Shown: in pieces, positions 34,694 to 51,302 of the stretch
How the letters are laid out: every line of letters begins with the position of its first letter
Numbering within the stretch: the first letter of the stretch is position 1
Assembly (NCBI GenBank): GCA_943735955.1
Contig: OX030965.1
Coordinates: 6,232,503 to 6,296,502 of the forward strand
Length of the DNA stretch: 64,000 nt
DNA from: Piscicola geometra
Taxonomy: Eukaryota > Annelida > Clitellata > Hirudinida > Piscicolidae
Direction of reading: 5' to 3'
The notes under the pieces: model-generated
Told to the model about the DNA's origin: nothing
What the model saw: the letters and a program-made list of their open reading frames with translations, nothing else
Database searches by the model: none
Made by a program: the position numbers and the translations under genes

Positions 34694-37113
34694 TTTATTA
34701 AATGTTTTTAATCATCAAGGATGTGTCGAAAACCTTTGGTAATTAATTATTTTTCTAATTGTTATATATTACGTTTTTTGAGAATCTAATAAATATTCAA
34801 AATTATTTTAAATTATTATAGTAACATTTTTTTTCTAAATTAATTTTAAATTTAATGGTATCTCAGAAAGTGCTTTACAGATCACATTAAATTTAAAAAT
34901 TTGTCAAACCAGTGAATCTAATAACTATTCAAAAAATTACTTTTTTCAGGCCAAATTCGAACAGTGGCCATTCTACATCCACTCAATTAGCAGATATTTT
35001 GACCTCTAATAGTGGCTGATATTGAGATATTTATTTTCTTGTTTTGTTATAATCACCTTTATAGTTTTACATTTTCGAATGATTCATCTAGAAATTATTC
35101 TATTTTCTTTTGAATGTGTTTGTGTTCTCAACTTCATTAGGTTAACTATTCCACGCTTATTAAACACATTTTTAAGTATATTATGCTGGTAATTTAGCAT
35201 TGATAGTTTCAATGGTGTTTAATGTGAATATCACATCTGTTGTTTGGCTTTCGTATATATTGTTCAATATTTTTAATGTTTCTATCATGTTACCTCGTAT
35301 TCTGCGAACAATGAGGGTGGTATTTAACTCTTTTAGTTTCTCTATTATAGGACATTTCTTTCAGTTTTGGTTAAATTTAGGGGCTCGTTTCTAATCACAG
35401 TTTCTATACACTCAACGAGGGACTTGACACACTGAGTATTATAGGTTGGGCCTAACTGTACCTTTTTCAATAATTTAATTTTGTTGTATTAAGAAATGTA
35501 AAGTTTGTTATCAGACCCATTCATTTATTTGCCTAACTCAATTTTTGTTTTTAAATTTAAATTTATATTAATATGTAGCTCAAATTTAAATACACCAATG
35601 TTTTTTCATACACAATACTACTTTCTATTAATACATTCATTTGTTTTTTTGAGATATTTTTAATAGGTTACATTTTTTCGAATAAAGCCTGAGTTGCCAT
35701 TCTAGACTCTATTCAAAAATTATAAATATTAAATCTTTTAAATTAAATATAAAGTTTTTTTAACGATTATCACATGTAACATTATGATTAATTTAAAACT
35801 GAAATTTGTATTAAATTGGTGATATTATAGCTTAGAAAACAACATTTTAGTTTTCATTGCTTGTACTTATACTTTGAAAAAAGATAAATTATTTGCTTTG
35901 CAAAAAGAAAACACGTCAACATATGTAATACCTTTCCAAAGTTACAATTCAAATAAAGTCTTTTATGCCTCAAATAACCAAAAAGCTCTTGAGTAATTAA
36001 AGTGGCTTTACTTTGATTTTAATTGCTTGAATATCGATACTTTAAATATTCATTTTGACATGGTGATTGTTTGTAACAATATTTCAAGTCTTTTGACGGT
36101 TTTAATGCGTTCTGTTCTGAGCCATTCTTCAAGTGGACATTAAATTTATACTTTAATTCTCAAAGAATGTTTATATTAGTAAGAAATAAAAATAATAATT
36201 GTTTTTTTATTAATTTTTATATTGATTTATAATGGATTATTGAAATTTAAAAATCAGTTTCCCATGAAATATGTAATAGAATATCTCAATTTTATTTAGT
36301 TTCTCCCTTATTAATTGAACACAAAGTTTGCCTCACGTTATTCTAATGATTTGAGGTCAAAATCTCGGTTTGGCATTATTGAGATGTAGTTATAAGGGAC
36401 CATACTAACACTTGCTGAGCACTCGAAAAACCATCAAAATGTTGTCGAAAGTCGGAGATGTTAATGCGTCATGGCAAAAATATTAGCCAGTAAAAAATTT
36501 TTACTTTCAGTTTCAGTTCATACTCTTTAAATTTTATACAAGGGTGATATATAAATCAATTTTAGTTAGATAATTTTTACAAGTGAAAGTACGAATTAAC
36601 CTCATCATGCCACAAAAAGACCAAAAAGTGGGTCTTAAAGCTCGTCCGGGCTTACGCCACGTAAATAATATTCGTTGTTGTAATGCATGAATTAGATTTT
36701 GGAGATCTCAAGTGATATTTACAAGTTTGTAAACAAAGTTTTTTGAGTGTTTACTTAGTTTCAAAAAGCAAACTTTTAGAAATTAGAAAAAAATATACCT
36801 GACTAAAGATTGAATAAATAAGTTGAAATGGATTTCAGAAAAAATAAATAACTAAAATTTCAAATTATGGAATATGTGTTTATTCTAGTTCATAAACTTT
36901 TGACCATTATTTACGAATTAATAAAAACTAATTATTTAGATTTTTATTGAGATAAAAACAAAAATAGATACATATAATTTTATTAATATTTGAATTATTC
37001 TAAAAAGCTTTTTTCGTATAAATCATTTAACAAATAAAAACACAATATGAAAAAAAAATGTATTTTTGCAAACGCTTTTAGTTACCGGGCACAGCAACGT
37101 CTTACATTTGAAC
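34694..37113. other. Gene-poor AT-rich region with transposon relics
   Basis: No intact gene is supported. It contains the CR1-like relic described separately (about 35040-35420). The rest is AT-rich and shows no coding signature I trust. Confidence 0.5.
35040..35420 (-). pseudogene. Relic of a CR1/L2-like non-LTR retrotransposon (reverse transcriptase C-terminus)
   Basis: Reading the minus strand from about 35344 gives EKLKELNTTLIVRRIRGNMI and then ETLKILNNIYES. This is the pattern that follows the reverse transcriptase core in CR1/L2/jockey elements ('RLK.LNL..L..RR.RGDMI..YKIL'). A fragment upstream in another frame, LVECIETVIRNEPLNLTKTE, fits the preceding segment, and a degraded FNKRGIVNLMKL follows. 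Frameshifts and stops show it is dead. No target-site duplication or tail was identified. Confidence 0.55.
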
Positions 37114-37129
37114 TAGAGGTCGGACATGG

Positions 37130-37345
37130 ACGATTTTTCATTCCCGGTCCCGTCCCGTTCCCGAAATTTGTTTTCCCGTCCCGTCCCGTTCCCGATGGGA
37201 CATCAGAATTTGGATTCCCGTCCCGTCCCGTTCCCGAATTTTTTTTTCCCGTCCCGTCCCGTTCCCGATGGGACATCAGAATTTTGATTCCCGTCCCGTC
37301 CCGTTCCCGAAATTTTTTTTCCCGTCCCGACCCGTTCCCGAAAGC
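37130..37345. repeat. GC-rich subterminal repeats of the hAT element, left arm
   Basis: About ten copies of CCCGTCCCGTTCCCGA-type units with spacing tracts of T and GATGGGACATCAGAAT. They are far richer in GC than the surroundings. Subterminal repeats in hAT elements bind transposase, so this is the probable recognition array. Confidence 0.8.
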
Positions 37346-38489
37346 TTTTTGTTTTTTTATTCATTTTCGCTGCCGTTTTCACTGGTCCCAAACTTGCTAG
37401 TTCTAAAATTTCTTAAAATTTATTATTTGAAAATCAGAGAATATTTTTTTTAATGAAATAAAAAAACACGATTTAAATTTCAATATTTATTGAAATGAAA
37501 GTATTGTTTTTGAGTAATTCAATCAAGTCTTTATTGCTTTTCACACGGGTTAAACCGTTAAGAGTTTCAGCTTTCAAATGAGATGATTTAGGGTCTGAAG
37601 TTAAACAACTACATATTGAAAAATTCTGTTCACAGCGAATATAACATGCAGATATACTAAACAAAATTTTGGCTACTTCTTGTACTATTTTAAAATTGCT
37701 CATTTTACTCCAATAAAATAAAACATCTTTATAGTTTTCAATTTTTTTTGGGACGTAATTGTGAATATTTGTTCAATTCATCCTCTTCTGAATTTTTTTC
37801 TTTGTTCATTATTACTAATTTTTCAATAATGTTAGAAATATGTTTTTTAACAACATTCTTATTCTCCACAACTTCAAATATAAAATCCTTCGTATAATTT
37901 GATAGTATAATAATTTTATTATAATTTTTACATTATAAAAACAAACATAATAGGTCTAAATAACCATCATTTATTTTTTTCTCAAAGGCACTGCAGCTTG
38001 GTCTGGCTGTACAAAATAGAATTAAATTTCCCTAATGAAAGTCTTGGTATTTATTTCTTTTCTATCCCAAACTTTTTTCCTATTATTCTTTCATACTGGA
38101 GATGCAACAGACATGCTGTCATACGAATAAGATCAATGGCATCTTTTCTTTTGTCGAAATGATCAACTGAGCAATCATTTGGAAAGTAATCATTCAAATT
38201 CAAAGTATTAATTTATAAAATTAAAATTATATAACTGACCATTTTGATTTCATCTGAAAAGTTTTCATCATCACCCATTTGTTCTAATCTCCCTAATCTT
38301 TGGACTCATCATAACAACTTCAAATGTAGTGTTGGAGATTTTGATATTGGCAATGGTGGCTTCGTTATACGTTTCCATTGCATTCAATACTTATTTTAAG
38401 TACGGAGTATCGATGAAATAAAGATTTCCATACTTGGAAGTTTGCTGAAAAATCATTGTTAAAGAATCCAATCCCAATAACTGTTATTC

Positions 38490-38693
38490 CCGTTTTTCCC
38501 GTTCCCGATTAAAAAGTTGATTCCCGTTCCCGTCTTTTCCCGTTCCCGATTTGAATGTTGATTCCCGTTCCCGTTCCCGTCCCGAAAACCTATTCCCGGT
38601 TCCCGACTTTTCCCGTCCCGAAATTAATTTTCATTCCCGTTCCCGCGGGAGTCCCGCGGGTACCCGCGGGTACCCGGTCAGATCGGGTACCCG
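38490..38693. repeat. GC-rich subterminal repeats of the hAT element, right arm
   Basis: Units of TTCCCGTTCCCGA type lead to a CCGCGGGTACCCGCGGGTACCC palindromic cluster next to the right terminal repeat. The orientation is the same as in the left array and not inverted, which is unusual. Confidence 0.75.
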
Positions 38694-38713
38694 GTCCGAC
38701 CTCTAATTTGAAC

Positions 38714-41700
38714 TTTGAGCCTCTGAGGTTAAAGTTGAATCCACGTTCTTATGGTAAAAACATTTAAATAGTCTTGTTATCCAGTAACTTTTATGATACT
38801 TTAACGCTCAGACTGTTGATTTGTAAATAATTTAAGAAGTTAGGATTTGAGATCACTAAGGTAATTTTTTAGGAAAGCTTATATTTTCATTTAAGGCTTG
38901 TTACTTCAATGAACTAATGTTTTTAAACTGGTTTTTTATTAAATTTCCACTAAATTTGATACAGAATGGAGCATAATGAAAACGAAATTATAAAAAAGTG
39001 AGTGTGTAGAATAAATAAGACAAATAATAAAGTTTGTGATTTTTTAAATTTATTAAATTAACTTTTAATAGTTATAGATCATAATACAATAACAATGATG
39101 AATAGCATTTTACCGTGGCGTATTACCTGGATGTTCATTATTTCGTATTTCCATGAAAAAGCATATTTTACAAGTTTTAAAGAGTCTTTTAATTCGAGTA
39201 GGAAATTACTTTTATAATATTGCTCTTTATGTAACTTTCAATGCGTGTAATTTGTATATAAATGTTCTGCTATTATTATAACCAATTTAACTGCAAACGT
39301 TGAAAACTTAAAGCAATTATTTTGAAGAAAAAAATTATTATTTTTTTATAATTATTTCAGAAAAAAAGTTTTTTCCATACTAAACGTTCAGAAAAACGTT
39401 TATTACTTATCACAACATAAAATTGTAAATTGAATTTTGAGACTTTTAAGTGCTTGAAAAGTCAAGATCATTTTTAAGTATTCGAAAAAAGTCATTATTT
39501 ATTTCCGAGGATATTAATCTATATATTTTTGGAACCAAAAAAGATCTTGCCAAATTTCATATGTGACTAATAAAGTACTTTTTACTTAATCGTACTTGGA
39601 AGTACAAAGTTTATTGAACGTTAGTAAGAAAAGCAGACGCAGAATTACATAAAAGTTCCGGTTTCAAACAATCATTTTTTAAACGAAGCTAATTGATATT
39701 TAAGTATTATAAAATTTATCAATCTATTCATTGAGTTCTTTGAAGTTATTCTCGTCTTTTCATTGTCATAGTTTCTCTAGAATAATCTGTATTATTTATT
39801 TAACAATGATATTCATAAAGTTCATTTTGAAATCTCTTTTGAAGCCGGAAATCTAGTTACCGTGTCAACTGATGGTCGTTTGTAGTGATTAAGGTGAATG
39901 AATAGCGTTTCATTGAAGTCTATTGTCATTCTAATCTTTTGATTTGAATATGATTCTTATTTTCATAATCATCATCATCATCATCATCATCCTCATCATC
40001 ATTATTATTATTATTATTATTATTACTATTATTATTTTTATTATCACCATCATCCTCATCATCATCATCATCATTCGGATACGTAGGCGCAACTAGGAGG
40101 TGAGGGTTAGGGTTGAGGTTTATAACCATCGTGGATAATTTGCGTGGGATATTTGACTATGTGAAAGAATCGAGCACGTGACCTTGGGAACGATTTAGAG
40201 GTTTTCAACCATGAAAAAAAATTCAAGTAATTGATAAAAATTTTATGAATTGAAAAAAGAAAGATACATTTAAAAATAATAAAATTTGTAAAAAGTTATG
40301 AAAATGTTTATAAAACCATAGAGTTAATGCGAGTAAAGTTCATCTTGCGAGACATTTACCTTTCTTTGCAAAAACCAGAGCAGTCTCACAAGAAAGCATA
40401 CCTATGTATTTTATTTTATACTTTTCAAAGCTTTATTATTTTATTTAAAAATCTGCTAACGATAACTAAGTAATAATAAGATGATCTTTGAATATTTTAT
40501 TTGCTTTTAATACAATTTTGAAAACAAGCATTTATCTTGCCTAATCTATAAAAAAAATTCGTTAAACTATGTTTTAAGTTTGTCAAATAATTTCTATCAG
40601 CGATGCAAAAGATAGAGTATTAGTAAACTTAAATATTAAAAATAATTCAACTATTCCATTACATTTAAAGATTTGATCAAATTTAAATTAATTAAAATTG
40701 GACCAGAAGTTTTTGTACAAACTTTTTAAACAAGGATCAAACTTCAATTTTATAAAATAAGTTTCATAACTTTGTTGGGTCACATTATTAAATATAAATT
40801 GAGTTGTTTTGTTATGTAACTATAATAATAGTGCTGTAATGATATTGATGTGGAGATGATGATTAATTGATCAATTAATTAATCGAATGATTGGTTGATG
40901 GCTTATAGAGACAAAGAACGGTTCTGAGAATTACTATATATCCACAATGTGTTTATGGGATATAATAAATGGGATTACATTCAAAGTTGGACCAAACGTT
41001 ACACTTCAATTTTAAATGTCACTATTTTTTGCTTTTAAAGATTGAGTCAATGTTAATTTTTTATTTATATATATTTTATTCTTCTTTATGTTAATTTCTA
41101 TTATTCTGATTTTTTAATATTCTTTTATATATTAGGCTTTTGGTTTTCTTAAGAGCCTAGTATATAAGGACGAAAGAAGCGAAAAATTTGTTAGATTTCA
41201 TGTATAGATCTAACTTTTGAAGAATTAATAAAAATAATTTTGGTTGTAATTTTTTACAATTTTTTAATTACATTTTATAATAGAAAAAATTTATAAAGGT
41301 AATTTAATATTTGTTAACAAAATATAATTCTTATAAAATAATTGAATTTTATTAAATTAAGTTATTAAATTTTTATTTCAAATAGTCGGAAATATTTCTT
41401 TCTTTTATATTAATGAAGCTGCTTTGTATTAAAAGTTTGAATTATAGCGACCTTAAAGTTCAGTTGGATTAACGCCATTCTAATATACTTTTTATTTATA
41501 AAAAAAATCGATTTTTATAATTTCATTTTACAGTAAAAGGTTTCAAGGCACAAGGGTCTCTTTCAGTGAGGACACAGAGTTTGAACTTTTTTTATTATAT
41601 TAATAGAGTATCTACCGTAAAACACCATGTATAAAGCGTACAATTTTCTCTCCAAAATTTGAGACATTTTATGCAGTTTACACCATTAGTTTTATATTGT

Positions 41701-41991
41701 AAAAATTATTAAATCATTATGATATTTTGTAAAAAAATTATTTATGAAATTTTATTTAAATATACTTTTTATCTATTCCAACATTTTTAATTTATACGAA
41801 TTTACTTTATTTAATTAGCTGAATATTGAAAATTAAAATTTCTTTATAAAGATTAAAAACCTTTGAATTCGTGCAATACATCACTACCAAACAGTTCTAT
41901 TGTTCAAGGGTCCGCAAATTCAAAAGCTGGTAGCTCAAAAAGAGAAACCCCAAAAAGACCAGACCGCAAAAAAAATTCTCTTTCCGCCGAT
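38714..41991. other. Gene-poor AT-rich region upstream of the dioxygenase gene
   Basis: No coding region is supported. A (ATC/ATT)n tract lies at about 39966-40075. The promoter and 5' UTR of the gene starting at 41992 must lie at the right end; no TATA box stands out. Confidence 0.5.
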
Positions 41992-46848
<4,857 letters not shown>

Positions 46849-48886
46849 TGGGGATGTCCTACTGCTGGATGCTGGATGGATGCTGGATGGATGGGATGTT
46901 ATTAGAATCCAGAAAAGGGTTGAGAAGCTGGGTTCATGATGGTGATGATAATGGTAAGATGGTGGTGATGGTGATGATGGTGTTACTGAAGTAAAGGTGG
47001 AAATAGTGGCGATAATGATAATGATGAAGAAGCTAGAATGAGTGAATGAATTTATTTTTATATTTTTTATCTATCACAATGTATTTAAGCTTGGAAATTG
47101 CAAGTAAATAGGTGGAATTTGCTTCAGTGTAGATTTTAGAGCTGGCAGTAACTTTATAAAACATATTGTAATCTTCGTGGATATTTGTGGTTTGAGATTG
47201 GAAATTAAATAGGTGAGAGTTAGGTGGATTCAAAAATATAAATATAAAATTATTCTTCAATAAATTTTCGAAAACTGTTGAAAAAATTAATAATCTTCTA
47301 TGATTAAAACACATTTTTTCAGAGTATGAATGTCTGGATAGATTATAACATTATTTACGCTCCAACATTCATAATTTTTTCAGCTTTTAAAGCTTTTGAT
47401 TCGTTTATAATTTGAATATTAAACTTTTCAATCTAATCATGTTGATATTAATTACAGAAATGTCTTAAAGATTTTAACTTTAAATGTTACATTATTTTGC
47501 TTCAACTAGTAAAATTATTTCTTTTATAATCAAAATTTCAGTAATTTTATTGAATAAAAGGTGGAAAATAATTGTTAATAAAAAATATATTTTAAAACAA
47601 TTATTTGGTAAAAAAAACTAATGAAATATTTAGAAGAAAATTAAACCGAATCTTGTAAAAATTTCAAATAAGTTCTCAATTAGTGAATTGGTTTTGTTAG
47701 TTGCAATTCGATAGACAAGTTCCTATTGGAATAAAATGTAAATTATTGATATAAGAATTATAAAATCATTCTTAAGAACTCGCTGGTTTCAAGTAATTGT
47801 AAGGAAGATTACAAGTAAAAGATATGAACGTTGAAATGTTGTAAAGATTATTGTAAAGTTTAACATTACATAATTGTAAAGGATAAAACATAGCAACATA
47901 GTAAATAACTTGGAAGATATGAAATCTTAATAATTTTAAAATGGTATAGTTGTTGGAGTAACTCAAAATAATTCTCTAGTGGCAATACTTTGAAGTCATC
48001 GATTATACTATAGTATATAGATATTTGGAAATACATTGGAAATGCATTGCTTGGAAAACAATAAATAGTCTTTGATCATGCAGAATTAAGTAAAGGCTTC
48101 CACGTCTGATCTAAGCTTTAAAAACACATAATTCTAGTGATGAATACATTTACTGCATGAAACAAATGTAAAAGATGATACAGAAACTGAACTTTTACTT
48201 TTTTCATCTTAACACGAATAATATTTTTGATTATTCAAAATTAAGTTATTTAAAATATAATTTTTTTATGAGAGGAAAATATAAGTTTTGATTTTCAAAA
48301 TTGTTTGTATGCCTTTAAATCAACAATGCAAAACAAATGTATGTTTTAATGCTTTCAAAACAGCTCTTACATATTTTAAATATGCAATTTTAAACTGAAA
48401 ATTGTAAATTGAGAAAAAAAACATGAAATAAAAGCAGAATATAAATGAATCTCTTCTTAAAATTCAAACCGAAGATTATATAAGTAATTAAAAATAAAAT
48501 AAATAAACTAATTAAATTAAAAATAAAATAATTAGATTTAAAATAAAACAAAATTATTAAATTAAAAATAAACTATAATTACCAAAACTATAATTTCTTA
48601 ATAATTAAATAAAATATCCTTCATAAAAAACTGTAAAATAAAAATAATTAAAAATACTTGTAATTCAAGTTTAGCAGATAATTTAGTATAAAATATGATT
48701 TAACAAAAACACGATCCTCCCATTTCTTAATTAACAATTTTAATCTCACAAATAAAACCAAATTTTAACTATAAAATACATATTCTAGAATAATAATAAA
48801 TAAATCACCCCACCCTTACACAAACCACCCTCCAAGAATCGACCCACCCTTTACACAATCCCCCCAAATATCAACCCCCCCCCCAA
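46849..48886. other. Intergenic region between convergent dioxygenase and Gab-like genes
   Basis: Both 3' UTRs must lie here. The left end has GAT-rich simple sequence (46855-47040), and 48480-48600 is a run of A/T-rich AATAAAAT repeats. No coding region is supported. Confidence 0.6.
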
Positions 48887-51270
48887 CTACAGCGAATTCT
48901 CATTACTGGTTTCCCTGGTCACCCTGATCTGACTGAGGGCTTGCGTCTTTTTTATGTCGATTTCCTGATACCCTTCACTTGACTTTCTGCCCTCTTTTTG
49001 GCCCACCTCTCCACTCTCAAACACTATCCCCCCTTTCCCACCCATCATCACACCCTTTCCACCCACCACACCCCCCATTCCACCCACCATACCCCCCATT
49101 CCAACCACCATCGCCCCTTTCCCAACCACCACCCCATTTCTTTTATTTCCACTCTCAACGCCTCTCTGTGGGACATCATTCGGCGAATCGTGTTTCGCGT
49201 CGTTGTGTTTGAGGAAGTCTAGGTCTATGTACTGTTGTGGCAGTGGTGGTGGAGGTGGAGGTGGGAATAAAATGATGATCGTGGTAGAGAGGTGGCGGTG
49301 ATGTTGGTGGAAATTGTGGTGAAATGATTTAAATGATGGTTTAATTGATGGTGGTGGTGCTAGTGGTAAAAAAGTTAAAATGATAATGATGATAAAGTGT
49401 GTGATAATCAAGGTGGGGAAGATTCTTGAAATTGGTTGATGATTTCCCAAAACCACCATGAACCTCTTTACAATTATAAAATCAAACTAAAAAAACTCAA
49501 GAATAATAAAAAATCCCAAAAAAAATCCAAAAAGACCTTAATGGTGCTTGAAACGGGTAGTTGTTGGTCTGGAACAGCTGGGGTGGAGGGGGAAGAAATG
49601 ATCAGTTTAGGGGGCAGTGGCTGGTGAGGCGGTTGCTGCTGTGGTTTTGGTGGCTGTCGCTTGGGCTGTAGGCCTTGCTGGGCTTTTTGTGATAATGATG
49701 GTGATGATGTTGATGATGATGGTTGGAAAACATCGTCATCATAACCAGTCGTCTCTCCAGGGAAGCTTATATTATGGCTATTACTAGAGTCGTTTTTATT
49801 TTGGTTACTTGGCTTAACTTTATTATTATTATTAACGATATTATAATTATTATTATTATTATTATTATTGAAAACCTTGGCCACTTTACCATTGAACGAA
49901 TTTACAATATGAACACCATCACTAGCCTTATTTTCATTCATTACTTTAGTAGGGGTCATAGTAGTAGTTTTAGTAGAAGTAGGACTAGTAATGGTAATAG
50001 TTGTAGTAATAGCAGGTTTAGTCGTAGTGACAGTTTTAAAAGTAGTAGCAGTAATAGTACTAGTAGTAGTAGTATTGCAAGTAGTAGTAATAGTAGAAGT
50101 CATCGTAGTAGTAGAAGTGGGATTAACTTCAAGATAACCGTCAGTGCTAATCTTGTTGATTTTCAATTTATCTAGCGTATTATTTCCAGAACTACTAAGA
50201 CCACTCCCACTACTACTACTACCAATACCTCCTCCGCCTCCTCTTCCCCCTCCTCCACCACCTCCACTTCCCCCTCCTCCACCTCCTCCACTTCCACCAC
50301 CCTCACTACTAACACCATCAACTACGTCTTCAAACTTGAGACTTGATGACTTTGTGAAATGCCTTATGAAATTATCACCATTGTCATTTTCAATGTTGTC
50401 ATCCTTCTTATTGTTCTTTTTATTTGAAAAATAATTATTTTTTAGTCTTTCATTCGGCCTCTCATCATCATCATCATCATCATTATCTGATGAAGATGAT
50501 GATGATGATGATGATGATGATAATCCAGTAGGTATCCTTGTAGGTAATTGCAAATCAGCATATCTGAATGGATGGATGGATGAATAGATTAATGAATGGA
50601 TGGATGGATGGATGGATGGATGGATGGATGAATAGATTAATGAATGGATGGATGAATTAATGGATGAATGGATGGATGTACAGGTGAGTGAATAGATGAG
50701 TGAATAGATGAGTAGTACACTGGATAAAAAGTTATTACAAAAATAAGTATTATGATTAATGAATATGTAAAATAGGATAATGTAGGGATGATGGACAGAA
50801 TACCTTGGTATATGTGGATCATCCTCAGCATAGTAGACTGGAAGTAGAACATAAGATATATTGCTTTGAATTCAAAATAATTAAATAATTAAAATTCCCA
50901 TTATTATTATTATCCTTAATAATAATTGAAATAATATTATTGTTATTTCAAAATTAATACAAATTTATTATTGAGTAAAAGTGAACTCACTCTCTCTGAA
51001 GGATTGCACATCATACAAACATATGTACTCGTTGTCAATTTCTGTATTATAATTATTATCATGATTATGAAGATTATTATTATTTGTAATATTTTTGTTA
51101 TTATTGTAATTGATGTTATTATTATCGCTTTTTGGTACGTTATAAATATGTTGGACGCTTTCACCAATAGCCAGGTATTCATCTCGGGCGTGACTGCTTC
51201 TGGAAAAACTACTCGATCTTGGTGTCTTATAAAAACTTTCGCCTAGATTATTATTGTCATTTATCAAACA

Positions 51271-51302
<32 letters not shown>

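Larger units (their letters stand above)
37114..38705 (-). mobile_element. hAT-family DNA transposon, degenerate, 1,592 bp with intact ends
   Basis: Terminal inverted repeats are TAGAGGTCGGAC at 37114-37125 and its exact complement at 38694-38705. They are flanked by a perfect 8-bp target-site duplication, ATTTGAAC, at 37106-37113 and 38706-38713, the length made by hAT transposases. Inside, on the minus strand, 37473-37703 encodes a hAT dimerisation-like tail (VAKILFSISACYIRCEQNFS, LKAETLNGLTRVKSNKDL). Near 38330-38460 another fragment (QQTSKYGNLYFIDTPYLK) is cut by a stop. The full transposase of about 600 residues cannot fit, so the copy is internally deleted and decayed. Exact ends suggest that it inserted not very long ago. 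Confidence 0.85.

Noticed and set aside
36340..36680. Possible tRNA or structured RNA in a GC-richer patch
   Set aside because: I could not fold a cloverleaf or find A and B boxes in the right spacing.
37047..37453. Pro/Ser/Arg-rich frames on both strands
   Set aside because: They come from the CCCGTTCCCGA subterminal repeats of the hAT element.
41863..41991. Upstream extension of the dioxygenase N-terminus
   Set aside because: It begins at a non-ATG codon; the ATG at 41992 matches the family's usual start, though the extension is open and could be 5' UTR.
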